A DNA stretch of 50,361 nucleotides, taken from positions 1 to 50,361 of the forward strand of contig JAQWQB010000066.1 in the NCBI GenBank assembly GCA_029245065.1. Direction: 5' to 3'. Positions 15,519 through 24,894 of the stretch are shown one piece after another. Numbering within the stretch: the stretch's first letter is position 1; the number at the start of each line of letters is the position of its first letter. Position numbers and translations under genes: made by a program. The notes under the pieces were generated by a model that worked only from the letters and a program-made list of their open reading frames with translations, did not search any database and was not told where the DNA came from. The stretch comes from Flavobacteriales bacterium. GTDB lineage: Bacteria > Bacteroidota > Bacteroidia > Flavobacteriales_D > Sanyastnellaceae.

Positions 15519-18043
15519 ATTTGAGAAAGCTACTTTTCTCGGTACTCCTATCAATAGCGAGTTGTGCCACCATTGCCCAAGTTCAAAAACTAGGGGAAAT
15601 GGTAGACTATGCTACGCCTAGAGACTACACCATTGCATCCATAGCGGTAACAGGTGCGCAGTATACAGATGTGCAAGCTATCAAGCTGTTCAGCGGCCTG
15701 CAGATTGGACAGGAAATTGCTGTTCCAGGAGAGCAAGTAGCCAAAGCAATTCGAAATCTTTGGAGACAACAGTTGTTTGCTGATGTAACCATCTATGCAG
15801 CAGAAACACGTGGAGAACAAATCTATTTGGTCATAGACGTAGTGGAGATGCCACGTCTTTCGAAATACAAGTTTCCAGGACTGAAGCGATCGGAAAGAGA
15901 AAACCTTCGAGAGGAAATTGACCTCATCAAAGGACGTATTGTTACTGAAAACTTGGTGACGAATACATCGAACAAGATCCTTGATTATTACATCGACAAA
16001 GGGTTTTTCAACGCAACGGTTGACATTGTCCAGGTAGACGATCCTGGAATGGAGAATAGTGTTGAACTTCAAATCAACGTCGATAGAGGTGAGCGTGTAA
16101 AGATTAGCGAAATCAACTACTACGGAGCCAGCCAGTTGGAAGAACGCAAGCTTAAAAGAGCGTTTAAGGAAACGAAAGAGAAGAGGTGGTGGAGAGTGTT
16201 CAAGAGTTCGAAGTTCATTGAAGAGAATTACGAAACAGATAAGAACACGATCATTGCGAAGTACAACCAGGCAGGTTATCGAAATGCCATCGTTGTCAAG
16301 GATTCTGTATATAAAACCAGCGAAAGCACCATTGGCATTGATGTGTATGTGGAAGAAGGAGAGCAGTTTTTCTTCCGTAATATCACCTTTGCAGGAAACA
16401 CCAAGTACCGTTCAACGCAGTTGGATTCCATCTTGAAAATTCAGGCTGGCGACATCTACAACCGTGAAGTACTTGAAACCCGTCTTTACGGAAACCCAAA
16501 AGGAATTGATATTACCTCGTTGTATCAAGACGACGGATACCTCATGTTCCAGGCCATTCCTGTAGAAATATTGGTTGAAAATGACTCCATTGATCTTGAA
16601 ATTCGAATTTTTGAAGGGAAGCAATTCCGTATTGGTCGAATCAAAGTGGTTGGAAATACGAAGACCAATGACCACGTTATCTACCGTCAGATTAGAACGC
16701 GCCCGGGCGATTTGTTCTCCAGAACAGATATCATTCGTACGCAGCGAGAGTTAGCCCAGTTGAATTACTTCAACCCTGAAGCGTTTCAAATCAATCCAGT
16801 AAACAACATTGAAGACGGTACTGTAGATATCGAGTACGTAGTCGAAGAAAAGCCTTCAGATCAAATTGAGCTCTCCGGTGGTTGGGGAGGAGGCCGAGTT
16901 GTTGGAACGCTTGGTCTAAGTTTTACCAACTTCTCATTGAGAAAGGTATTTCAGAAAGGTGCGTGGAGACCAATACCTGCTGGTGATGGTCAACAGTTGA
17001 GTATTCGTGCACAATCAAACGGAATCTTCTTCCAGAGTTACAACATCAGTTTCACGGAGCCGTGGCTTGGTGGAAAGAAACCAAACTCATTGACGGTTGG
17101 ACTTTTTCACTCTGTACAGACCAACGGTCAGCCACGACAAGTAGAAGGTGAAGCGAATCCATTGCGACAAGCGCTGAAAATCTCAGGAGCTAGTATTGGG
17201 TTTGGACAACAATGGAAACGTCCAGATGACTGGTTTTCGATGTACGCAAGTTTGTCTTACCAGCATTTTGACTTGAACAACTTCCAGAGTTTCTTCTCGT
17301 TTGCGAACGGGAATGCGAACAACCTAGCCTTGACCTGGACCTTGCAGCGAAACTCTGTGAGTGACCCGATTTTTCCAACGTGGGGTTCAAGCATTAAGTT
17401 CACAACGAAGGCAACATTCCCTTACAGTTTAGTGAATGGGAAAGATTATTCAGACTTGTCTGATCAAGACCGTTTCAAATGGGTTGAGTACCACAAGTAC
17501 AAGTTCACAGCGAACTGGTATACGCCATTGACAAAAGCAAGTGAATCCAATCCGCGTAGATTGGTGTTGAATGCCAACTTCGGAATGGGACTTCTTGGCA
17601 TCTATAACAAGCAAGTAGGTCTATCACCATTTGAAAGATTCTACTTGGGAGGTGTTTTCTTGTCTGGTTTTGTACTTGACGGTCGTGAAATTATCAACCT
17701 GCGTGGTTATGATGATTTGTCGTTAACGTATCCAAACCCTGATACCGGATCACCGGTGTTGGCGAAGTATGGTCTTGAGTTGAGATATCCACTTTCAACC
17801 AACCCAAATGCCACTATTTATGCCCTTTCTTTCCTTGAAGCAGGAAATACTTGGTCCAATGCACGCGATTTGAATCCTTTTAACGTTCGTCGTTCAGGGG
17901 GTGTTGGTCTGCGTATCTTCCTTCCTATGTTTGGTTTGTTAGGACTTGATTACGGTTGGCGTTTTGACGATGTTCCAGAGGCACCTCAAATGCCGAACGG
18001 ACAATTCCATTTTAGTATTGGCATGAATCTTGGAGAGCTGTAA
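15515..18043 (+). CDS. bamA: Outer membrane protein assembly factor BamA
   Basis: An 842-residue Omp85 protein. A signal peptide (about residues 1-21) is followed by successive POTRA domains to about residue 445; clear starts are YTIASIAVTGAQYTD, VKISEINYYGA, FFFRNITFAGNTKYR and RIGRIKVVGNTKTND. The C-terminal 16-stranded barrel contains the RGY motif (INLRGYDDLSL), which matches the VRGF/Y insertion-loop signature. It inserts beta-barrel proteins into the outer membrane. It overlaps uppS by 4 bp and precedes two Skp/OmpH chaperone genes. Confidence 0.96.
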   Translation: MNLRKLLFSVLLSIASCATIAQVQKLGEMVDYATPRDYTIASIAVTGAQYTDVQAIKLFSGLQIGQEIAVPGEQVAKAIRNLWRQQLFADVTIYAAETRGEQIYLVIDVVEMPRLSKYKFPGLKRSERENLREEIDLIKGRIVTENLVTNTSNKILDYYIDKGFFNATVDIVQVDDPGMENSVELQINVDRGERVKISEINYYGASQLEERKLKRAFKETKEKRWWRVFKSSKFIEENYETDKNTIIAKYNQAGYRNAIVVKDSVYKTSESTIGIDVYVEEGEQFFFRNITFAGNTKYRSTQLDSILKIQAGDIYNREVLETRLYGNPKGIDITSLYQDDGYLMFQAIPVEILVENDSIDLEIRIFEGKQFRIGRIKVVGNTKTNDHVIYRQIRTRPGDLFSRTDIIRTQRELAQLNYFNPEAFQINPVNNIEDGTVDIEYVVEEKPSDQIELSGGWGGGRVVGTLGLSFTNFSLRKVFQKGAWRPIPAGDGQQLSIRAQSNGIFFQSYNISFTEPWLGGKKPNSLTVGLFHSVQTNGQPRQVEGEANPLRQALKISGASIGFGQQWKRPDDWFSMYASLSYQHFDLNNFQSFFSFANGNANNLALTWTLQRNSVSDPIFPTWGSSIKFTTKATFPYSLVNGKDYSDLSDQDRFKWVEYHKYKFTANWYTPLTKASESNPRRLVLNANFGMGLLGIYNKQVGLSPFERFYLGGVFLSGFVLDGREIINLRGYDDLSLTYPNPDTGSPVLAKYGLELRYPLSTNPNATIYALSFLEAGNTWSNARDLNPFNVRRSGGVGLRIFLPMFGLLGLDYGWRFDDVPEAPQMPNGQFHFSIGMNLGEL

Positions 18044-18092
18044 CGGAGATTTATTCTATTTTCGTTTTCCTTGATCGAAAATTTGATTTAAG

Positions 18093-18746
18093 ATGAAAAA
18101 ATTACTTTCTGTATTCTCAATGATCCTTCTGTTAGGAGGAGCAGTGCAAGCACAAAAGTTCGCTTATGTAAACACTGATGAAATCTTGGAGCATATGCCT
18201 GAATTTTATGCGGCACAGGCTCAATTGAATCAGATGTCTGCACAATGGCAAGAAGAAATTGAAGCAAAGTATGAGGCACTTCGTGTTATGGAAGAGTCAT
18301 ACAAAGCAGAAAAGATTCTGTTGTCCAAGGAAATGGTTCTTCGAAGAGAAGAGGACATTCGCAAGACGCGAACAGAAGCACAAGAAATGCAGCGAGCAAA
18401 GTTTGGAGTTGGAGGAGAGCTTTTCACGCAACGTGAACAGCTTATTCAGCCGGTTCAAAATGCAATTGCCGAAGCCATCAAGGACATTGCTTCTAGCAGT
18501 GGGTATATGGTGATTTTCGACAAAAGCAACCAGAGCAACATGCTCTATACAAACCCAAAGTATGATGTAACGGACAGGGTAATTAAGAAACTAGGTTACA
18601 CGCCAGGCGAAAAGCCAGAGGCAGCTAACCAAGACGATAAAGGCGGCAACAATGCGGGATCCAAAGGTGATAAAACTGGCGGTGGAAGTAAAGTTGGTGC
18701 CGGTGGTAAAACGGGAGGAAACTCTGGTTCAATGCAAAGAAAATAA
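18093..18746 (+). CDS. OmpH/Skp family periplasmic chaperone with Gly-rich tail
   Basis: A 217-residue protein with a signal peptide (SVFSMILLLGGAVQAQ), then KFAYVNTDEILEHMPEF, which is the OmpH family opening. A long Glu/Lys/Gln-rich coiled coil occupies about residues 40-120 and GYMVIFDKSNQSNMLYTNP closes the core. Skp-type trimers shield unfolded barrel proteins on their way to BamA, whose gene is 49 bp upstream. The last 45 residues are a low-complexity Gly/Lys/Ser/Asn stretch not normal for the family and absent from the paralogue that follows. Confidence 0.9.
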   Translation: MKKLLSVFSMILLLGGAVQAQKFAYVNTDEILEHMPEFYAAQAQLNQMSAQWQEEIEAKYEALRVMEESYKAEKILLSKEMVLRREEDIRKTRTEAQEMQRAKFGVGGELFTQREQLIQPVQNAIAEAIKDIASSSGYMVIFDKSNQSNMLYTNPKYDVTDRVIKKLGYTPGEKPEAANQDDKGGNNAGSKGDKTGGGSKVGAGGKTGGNSGSMQRK

Positions 18747-18776
18747 ATAAGAAACTAAATTTTAATCATAAACAGA

Positions 18777-19271
18777 ATGCGTACTTTACTAATGATAATC
18801 CTCATGGCTGGACTTGCAACTCCGGCTTTGGCACAGAAATTTGGCCACATTGACTCTCAAGCCTTGCTTGAATCAATGCCGGAGCGCGATTCATTGCAAA
18901 CTGTTCTTCAAAATCAGGCAACGATGTATGATACAGAGTTGACGAACATGCAGACAGAATTCCAAACGAAATACCAATCTTACCTTGAAGCTGGAGCTAC
19001 TTTGCCTCAAGCAATTCGTACTCAACGCGAGACAGAGTTGAGAACGATGGAGCAGGGAATGCAAGATGCAGCAACAACTTTTCAAACCGAATTGGGAAGA
19101 TTGGAGCAAGAGCTTTTCACCCCAATGATCGAACGAGCTAAAACAGCCATCGAGAAAGTAGGTGAGGTTAACGGATTTACTTATATCTTCGATGTGAGCG
19201 CAGGTGCTACACTTTACAACGGAGGAGAAGACATTATGCCACTCGTGAAAGCGGAACTAGGCATTAAATAA
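18777..19271 (+). CDS. OmpH/Skp family periplasmic chaperone
   Basis: A 164-residue second OmpH paralogue, 30 bp after the first. Signal peptide LLMIILMAGLATPALAQ, then KFGHIDSQALLESMPERD, a coiled coil of about 75 residues and the closing strand GFTYIFDVSAGATLYNGGEDI. Length is normal. The tandem ompH pair after bamA is characteristic of Bacteroidota. A strong terminator follows 20 bp after its stop, so it should be the last gene of the uppS-bamA transcript in most cases. Confidence 0.92.
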   Translation: MRTLLMIILMAGLATPALAQKFGHIDSQALLESMPERDSLQTVLQNQATMYDTELTNMQTEFQTKYQSYLEAGATLPQAIRTQRETELRTMEQGMQDAATTFQTELGRLEQELFTPMIERAKTAIEKVGEVNGFTYIFDVSAGATLYNGGEDIMPLVKAELGIK

Positions 19272-19290
19272 GAATTCTACTAAAATGTGA

Positions 19291-19317
19291 GGGAGCGCGA
19301 AAGTGCTCCCTTTTTTT
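19291..19317 (+). terminator. Intrinsic terminator ending directly at the murI start
   Basis: GGGAGCGC - GAAA - GTGCTCCC forms an 8-bp stem (one G.U) capped by a GNRA tetraloop, then seven T at 19311-19317. The murI ATG is the very next base. It ends the ompH transcript; read-through would give a murI mRNA with the hairpin next to its start codon. Confidence 0.9.
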
Positions 19318-20139
19318 ATGGACACAAGACCCATCGGTATATTTGATTCTGGCATTGGTGGCCTTACGGTAGCCAATGCAATTCGCAAAGCGTTGCCGAA
19401 TGAGTCGTTGGTGTATTTCGGAGATACGGCACACTTGCCTTATGGCGATAAGTCGCCAGAGCTAATTCGTCATTACTCAGCCAGGATTGCCCATTTTCTT
19501 TTACAACACAATTGTAAAATGGTGGTGATTGCTTGCAACACGGCTTCGTCCCATGCGCACGAAACAGTAGATGCTGTAGCAGGTCCAGATATACCTGTTG
19601 TAAATGTGATTGACCCTGTGGTAGAGGAAATTGTCCTTCGGCACACCAAAAAGAAGGTAGGGATCATTGGCACTAAAGGGACCATAGACTCCAAAGTCTA
19701 TCCTAAAAGGATTAAGAAGCTGAACAAACAAGCTCGAGTGAGCTCCTTGGCGACCCCACTTCTAGCCCCCATGATTGAGGAAGGGTTCGTTTCGAACTCA
19801 ATCAGTAAAACGGTTATCAACTCGTATCTCGAGAAACCCATACTGAAGGGTGTTCAAGCCATTGTTTTGGGCTGCACTCATTATCCGCTAATCAAGAAAC
19901 AAGTTTCGGCTTACTACGGTAAAGAAGTTGCAATTTTAGATAGTCCAAGTCTCGTAGCAAAGGAAGTGAAGCAGTTACTGGCTGTGAATGATTTAGCGGC
20001 TTCTTCGCACCATGAGCCAACCTTTCACTTCATGGTTTCCGATAAAACAGATTCCTTCGAACGAAGTACCCGATTGTTTTTCAAAGAGCGCATTTCGTTA
20101 GAAGAAGTAAAGATGTGGGATAGCCCTCGTCCTATTTGA
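19318..20139 (+). CDS. murI: Glutamate racemase
   Basis: A 273-residue racemase that makes D-glutamate for peptidoglycan. The start MDTRPIGIFDSGIGGLTV carries the conserved DSGxGG loop, so translation must begin at the ATG at 19318. Both catalytic Cys are present (VVIACNTASSHA and IVLGCTHYPL), along with YFGDTAHLPYG. There is no room for a ribosome-binding site because a terminator T-run touches the ATG. A GTG at 19303 lies in the hairpin. Its 3' end overlaps the convergent carbonic anhydrase gene by 8 bp. Confidence 0.95.
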   Translation: MDTRPIGIFDSGIGGLTVANAIRKALPNESLVYFGDTAHLPYGDKSPELIRHYSARIAHFLLQHNCKMVVIACNTASSHAHETVDAVAGPDIPVVNVIDPVVEEIVLRHTKKKVGIIGTKGTIDSKVYPKRIKKLNKQARVSSLATPLLAPMIEEGFVSNSISKTVINSYLEKPILKGVQAIVLGCTHYPLIKKQVSAYYGKEVAILDSPSLVAKEVKQLLAVNDLAASSHHEPTFHFMVSDKTDSFERSTRLFFKERISLEEVKMWDSPRPI

Positions 20140-20644
20140 ACCAAGACGAATACATCACATAATTAGAAGCCAGGTTTTCCAGATTTTTGATAGAAGAGCT
20201 GGGATCAATGGACTTGACGAGTTTGGCTGGTACACCGGCATAAATACTCCCCGCTTTCACGTGAGTACCTTCCAGTAATACGGCACCTGCGGCTATGATG
20301 GAGCCACTTTCAACAACACAGTTATCCATCACTATTGCCCCCATTCCAATCAACACATGGTCATGAACGGTGCATCCGTGAACCAATGCGTTATGACCAA
20401 TGGATACATTGTTCCCAATGGTAGTTGCTGCTTTTTGATATGTGCAGTGAATGACTGCTCCGTCTTGAATGTTCACACGATCGCCGATTCGAATGGAATG
20501 GACATCCCCGCGGATTACCGCATTGAACCAAACACTGCAATCTGTTCCTGTTACCACATCTCCGCAAATGGTGGCATTCGGGGCGAGCCAGTTGTTTTCG
20601 CCGAATTCAGGCTGAACGCCCTTTACGTCTAGAATTAAAGCCAT
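20132..20644 (-). CDS. Gamma-class carbonic anhydrase family protein
   Basis: A 170-residue left-handed beta-helix protein. Hexapeptide repeats run from about residue 20 to 135 (e.g. NATICGDVVTG, NIQDGAVIHCTYQ, SIGHNALVHGCTVHDHVLIG). Three His that would bind zinc or iron at the trimer interface are visible: His in VIHC, and two in IGHNALVHGC. Members hydrate CO2 or are inactive YrdA/PaaY-like homologues; activity cannot be decided here. The gene converges on murI with 8 bp overlap and lies 21 bp downstream of the nat gene on the same strand. Confidence 0.9.
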   Translation of the reverse strand: MALILDVKGVQPEFGENNWLAPNATICGDVVTGTDCSVWFNAVIRGDVHSIRIGDRVNIQDGAVIHCTYQKAATTIGNNVSIGHNALVHGCTVHDHVLIGMGAIVMDNCVVESGSIIAAGAVLLEGTHVKAGSIYAGVPAKLVKSIDPSSSIKNLENLASNYVMYSSWFK

Positions 20645-20665
20645 GCTGCGAAGCTAGCTAAAACT

Positions 20666-21454
20666 TTAGGCCATTTGCTGCTTCTGGGGAAGGGTTATCC
20701 CGAAATGTAGGCCAAGTAGCGTGCTGAAGGTACTGGTGTCATCCATTCGAATGATGCGTTTACCACGGGCATCCGTAATAATTAGGCTGCTATCTGTGAG
20801 TGTAATTCGCCCCTCTGAAGTGATTTTTGAAACAATGGTCTTTTGCGTGAAAAGACTCAATTCTGAACGTTGATGAAATTGAAACATCGGTTGGAATTCT
20901 TCCACTGTTCGTGGCACACAATCGAATAGGTAAAGTGGAGAAAAGTGAATACCATCGCGTGATTTTTCAACCACTTTGAATTGCTCATCCCAGTTCCGAA
21001 CGCGGTAAAACTGCCCTTGATCTTGGTGAATCGCATTTAACACCATTGGGACAGGTGTAGCCGAAAAACCTCCAAACCCCACATCAACGAGGTACTTCTT
21101 GCCCGTCAAGTCAACGCACATCGCCATGTGATCATACGCCGGTCCGATGAGGCCTTTTTTCGAGAACACCCTCCCTGATATCAACCGAGTTCGGAAGTGC
21201 ATTTGAGCAAGTAGGTCTCTAAAAAGTAAGTTGAGTTCGTAGCAGAATCCGCCGTTGTTGTTGAGCAGTAATTTCTCAATCAAGTCTTCTTGTGATAAAC
21301 TCAAATCAACACCTTTTCGAATCCAAAGATTCTCAAATGGGATCATTTGTTGATGCTTGCTGTGAAGATGACGAAGCACATCAGCGTTGGCTCCAATATG
21401 AATTGGTGTGCCCAACCGTTGCGCGTACAATGCCATTAATGGGGAAGAGGTCAT
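20666..21454 (-). CDS. nat: Arylamine N-acetyltransferase
   Basis: A 262-residue NAT enzyme that transfers acetyl from acetyl-CoA to arylamines or hydrazines. The catalytic triad is visible: Cys in NNGGFCYELN (about residue 71), His in AYDHMAMCVDL (about 110) and Asp in LVDVGFGG (about 125). Length is normal. It precedes the gamma carbonic anhydrase gene by 21 bp, probably in one transcript. The physiological substrate is unknown. Confidence 0.92.
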   Translation of the reverse strand: MTSSPLMALYAQRLGTPIHIGANADVLRHLHSKHQQMIPFENLWIRKGVDLSLSQEDLIEKLLLNNNGGFCYELNLLFRDLLAQMHFRTRLISGRVFSKKGLIGPAYDHMAMCVDLTGKKYLVDVGFGGFSATPVPMVLNAIHQDQGQFYRVRNWDEQFKVVEKSRDGIHFSPLYLFDCVPRTVEEFQPMFQFHQRSELSLFTQKTIVSKITSEGRITLTDSSLIITDARGKRIIRMDDTSTFSTLLGLHFGITLPQKQQMA

Positions 21455-21561
21455 AAGAGAGAGTTGTCAGTATAAGTACAATAAAGACATAGCAAACCCC
21501 TAAAGGTTGCTTCAAAAGAGATGGCCTTAACGGTTTTTAAGAATAGGCGGTTCGATCAACT

Positions 21562-21651
21562 ACAAATTAAGTTGTGACGTTGACAAAGTTGATGTTGAGG
21601 GTTTTGAAAAAGTGCTGAGCTTAGCACAGGGAAGGGGCTGGTTGTAATCCT
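21562..21651. repeat. Dispersed intergenic repeat, copy A
   Basis: This 90-bp segment lies in the 351-bp spacer between nat and the GH109-like gene and matches 28335-28423 in the same orientation. Near-identical blocks are ACAAATTAA, TTGATGTTG and a 19-bp block GCACAGGGAAGGGGCTGGT. A small hairpin (GTGCT/AGCAC) in the middle is kept in the other copy with a G.U change. The rest of this spacer holds no convincing gene. Confidence 0.75.
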
Positions 21652-21805
21652 AAGGTATACAGCTTCGAAAAATGAAGCCTGCGCCCTAACCCAAAAAACC
21701 GCAACAAGATTACAAACCCCAACAAGAACCGAATCAACCACCGAGTCAAGGGCAGCCGTTGTATCTACTCTTCAAAAAAAGTAGCTTTAAGAAAAATTCA
21801 TCCCC

Positions 21806-23194
21806 ATGAACAGAAAACGTTTTCTAGAAACCATCATTGGCGCTTCTGCTTTTGCCTCCCTTCCATACAGTGCCATTGCGAATGACCCACTGGCGGCCCG
21901 ACATCTTTTGAAGGAAGTTGAAAAATCAGCTGACGGGAGCATGGTTGGTTTTGCGGCAGAGCCCATCGCGAAAGTAAGAATCGGTATCATCGGAATGGGG
22001 AACCGGGGTTCCTCTTTGTTAGAAATGCTGCAACTGATGATCGAGAATGGTTCGGCTGAAATTGCGGCCTTCGCAGATATTAACCCTGAAAAGCTAACCA
22101 AAGCAACTGAGAAGCTAAATCAATGGCAAAAGTCGAAGCCTAAGATTTACGGCAAGACGGAGCGCGATTGGGAAAACTTGGTAAAACAAGATGATGTAGA
22201 CTTGGTATTGGTGACGACTCCTTGGGAATGGCACACTGAAATGGCGCTTTTTGCGATGAACAATGGAAAGCATGTTGCAACGGAAGTTCCCATGTCTTAT
22301 TCGATGTCGGATTGCTGGGAAATCATTGCCACCGCTGAACGAACCAAAAAGCACTGCATCATGCTGGAGAATTGCTGCTACAACGAAGAGGAGCTATTCG
22401 TTCTGAAGATGATAGAGGACGGGGTGTTTGGCGATATTACTCATTGCGAAGGAGCGTACCTACATGATCTTCGAGCACATATGTTAGATGATACTTATTA
22501 CGAAAATCAGTGGCGTATCATGCATCATGTTGCCCGGGATGGAAACCTGTACACCACGCATGGACTTGGACCCATCAGCTTTTACCTTGGGATCGGGAAT
22601 GGGGATCGTTTTGAGTACCTAACGTCCATGAGTTCTCGCGAGTTGAACCTCAGTCAAACGGCCCAACGCATGGGGAAGGATTTCGGGAAAATTGTTTGTG
22701 GCGATATGAATTCGACCATGATGAAAACGAACAAAGGGAAAACGGTGCTCCTTCAATTTGACACGCACACCGGAAGACCTTATTCTCGTATCAATAAGGT
22801 TGTTGGCACGAAAGCAGTACATGATGGTTATCCAAGTAGGTTGTTCATTGATTCAGAAGAACCCGTTTTCTGGGGACACAAATGGCTTGATGAAGAAGGT
22901 TATTCGTCTTACAAAAAGAAACATGTCCATCCCGTTATTGGCCGTTTGAAAGAAGTGAGTCAATCCTTTAAACAAGGACATGGAGGCATGGATTTTATCA
23001 TGATGTTCCGATTGATTGAATGCTTGAACAAAGGGTTGCCCTTGGATATCAACGTTTATGAAAGCGTCATTTGGAGCGCTGTGACCCCACTGTCAGTATT
23101 GAGTGTAGCAAGTGATTCACTCCCTCTCCCATTTCCGAAATTTACGGGTGACGCATGGAAAAAGAATGAGGCAAAATGGGTAGAATCGAAATAA
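21806..23194 (+). CDS. Gfo/Idh/MocA oxidoreductase-fold protein, GH109-like
   Basis: A 462-residue exported protein. MNRKRFLETIIGASAFASLP is a Tat-like signal (NRKRF). The Rossmann motif RIGIIGMGNRGSSLLEM follows near residue 55. Later segments WEWHTEMALFAMNNGKHVATEVP, MLENCCYNEEELFVLKMI, THGLGPISFYLGI and KQGHGGMDF are shared with glycoside hydrolase family 109. That family uses bound NAD+ in a redox-assisted cleavage of alpha-N-acetylgalactosaminides. GH109 activity is therefore likely but not proven. It is followed 36 bp later by a serine hydrolase gene. Confidence 0.85.
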   Translation: MNRKRFLETIIGASAFASLPYSAIANDPLAARHLLKEVEKSADGSMVGFAAEPIAKVRIGIIGMGNRGSSLLEMLQLMIENGSAEIAAFADINPEKLTKATEKLNQWQKSKPKIYGKTERDWENLVKQDDVDLVLVTTPWEWHTEMALFAMNNGKHVATEVPMSYSMSDCWEIIATAERTKKHCIMLENCCYNEEELFVLKMIEDGVFGDITHCEGAYLHDLRAHMLDDTYYENQWRIMHHVARDGNLYTTHGLGPISFYLGIGNGDRFEYLTSMSSRELNLSQTAQRMGKDFGKIVCGDMNSTMMKTNKGKTVLLQFDTHTGRPYSRINKVVGTKAVHDGYPSRLFIDSEEPVFWGHKWLDEEGYSSYKKKHVHPVIGRLKEVSQSFKQGHGGMDFIMMFRLIECLNKGLPLDINVYESVIWSAVTPLSVLSVASDSLPLPFPKFTGDAWKKNEAKWVESK

Positions 23195-23230
23195 AGCTGT
23201 CCCGTTTCATAGGTTTTGCATTCTAACTAC

Positions 23231-24862
23231 ATGAAGAAATTACTATTTGCCCTCGTTTTTACGGTTGCCTTGGGATACGCCAATGGCCAAGTTGAATCAT
23301 TTCCTACGTTGGATTCGTTGTGTCAACAAGTGTTTGACGAAAATGGACCGGCAGCTGGAATAATGGTTTCGAAAGATGGGGCGAATGTCTATTCCTATTT
23401 TTCTGGCTTCGATGATATTGACCAGGCCATTCCTGCTTCCGACGGCACCGTATTCAGCATGGCCTCCATTTCCAAGCAATTCACCGCGGCCGGCATTTTT
23501 ATCCTGAAAGAAAGAGGGATGCTCTCGCTAGACGATGATATCCGCATGCACTTTCCAGACATGCTTGCTTACAACAAAGAGCCTATTCGCATCAGTCATT
23601 TGCTGCATCATACCAGTGGAATTCGCAATTACAACGTCTTAGCTTATCTGGGTTCGAAAGAAGATGAAATCACGACCAATGAAGGAATTTACCGCCTGTT
23701 GTTGCGACAGCGTGGTGTGAGCAACAGGCCCAATGAGCGGATGCTGTATTCCAATTCGAACTATGTTTTGTTGGCGGAACTCATTGAGAAGGTTGCCAAA
23801 AAACCGTTCCATCAGTTTATGAGAGATGAGGTTTTTTTACCACTTGGTATGGACGCCGCTTTTTTTGTTTCAGATAGCATTAAAGCCAATCCAAGTGGGG
23901 TTTTACGGTATTATTTTGAAGGAGAAGAATACGTGAATCAGAATTCAAAGGCCCTTGTTGTTGGTCCGGGTGGAATGGGCTCCAACTTACCCGATTTACT
24001 CAAGTGGACAACGGTATTTGAAGGAGGACATTCCGGTTGGCCATCGCTTGGGGAGTTTTTAACTGAGCAACTTCCGTTATCTAACGGTGAAGAAAATTCG
24101 TATGCGAACGGCGTTTTCGTGAGTACGTACAAGGGATACCAAGTGGTGCATCATTCAGGGAGAACCAGGGGGTCCAGGAGTCAACTGATAAGTATTCCAG
24201 AATTGCGACTTTCAGTGGTGATTGGTGCAAATACCAACGCATTCAACGTAGTAGACCTGTCGTATGACGTGTTGGATTATTTCTTAGAAGATGATTCGAT
24301 AGAAGAAGAGAAGCCATTTGAAGGGGTAATTAATTACGAACGTTTGCTGGGAACCTACCAAGAACAACATAGCGATTTAGCCATGACCATTTATTCTTCG
24401 AATGATACCTTGTACGCCAAGAGTTCATTCGGGAGAAACGGAGTTCCTCTTCGTCCAATAGGGCACTTTTTATTTGAGCGTTTTTCCACCGCGAGTGTTA
24501 CCTATTCATTTCCTCCTTACTCAGAGGAGTATGACTTGTTGGTAGACTTCAATGGCGCTGCTTTCCGGTTTGAGAAAGTGGAAATGGTTAATCCTGAAAA
24601 AGTGGATTTATCACTGTATGAAGGAGCGTATTATTCATCTGACTTAGATCTGATTTACACCTTTCGCGTGAAGGATGATGCGTTGGTATTGTCCTTCGGA
24701 GAGCAAGACGACCTACCGCTTCACACATGCCGCAAAGATGAGTTCGGTTCTTTTGATAGAACAGTCTATGAATTTGGGTTTGATGCAGCAGGGGAAGCGC
24801 TCGGATTTGTGCTGGCATCTGAAGGAACCGTTTTTGGGATTCGATTCGAAAAAATTCGTTGA
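23231..24862 (+). CDS. Serine hydrolase, class C beta-lactamase/penicillin-binding-like
   Basis: The ATG at 23231 gives a clean signal peptide (KKLLFALVFTVALGYANG); the upstream TTG at 23216 adds nothing. The 543-residue product carries the catalytic SxxK (MASISKQF), YxN (YSNSNY) and HSG (HHSGRTRG) motifs of the beta-lactamase/transpeptidase fold. A C-terminal beta domain of about 190 residues follows (LLGTYQEQHSDLAMTIYS; ..GAYYSSDLDLIYTF), as in family S12 esterases and aminopeptidases. It is probably a periplasmic peptidase or esterase; resistance activity cannot be assumed. Confidence 0.88.
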   Translation: MKKLLFALVFTVALGYANGQVESFPTLDSLCQQVFDENGPAAGIMVSKDGANVYSYFSGFDDIDQAIPASDGTVFSMASISKQFTAAGIFILKERGMLSLDDDIRMHFPDMLAYNKEPIRISHLLHHTSGIRNYNVLAYLGSKEDEITTNEGIYRLLLRQRGVSNRPNERMLYSNSNYVLLAELIEKVAKKPFHQFMRDEVFLPLGMDAAFFVSDSIKANPSGVLRYYFEGEEYVNQNSKALVVGPGGMGSNLPDLLKWTTVFEGGHSGWPSLGEFLTEQLPLSNGEENSYANGVFVSTYKGYQVVHHSGRTRGSRSQLISIPELRLSVVIGANTNAFNVVDLSYDVLDYFLEDDSIEEEKPFEGVINYERLLGTYQEQHSDLAMTIYSSNDTLYAKSSFGRNGVPLRPIGHFLFERFSTASVTYSFPPYSEEYDLLVDFNGAAFRFEKVEMVNPEKVDLSLYEGAYYSSDLDLIYTFRVKDDALVLSFGEQDDLPLHTCRKDEFGSFDRTVYEFGFDAAGEALGFVLASEGTVFGIRFEKIR

Positions 24863-24894
24863 CCCGCATGGTTCAATAGCCGTATCTTTCCGCT

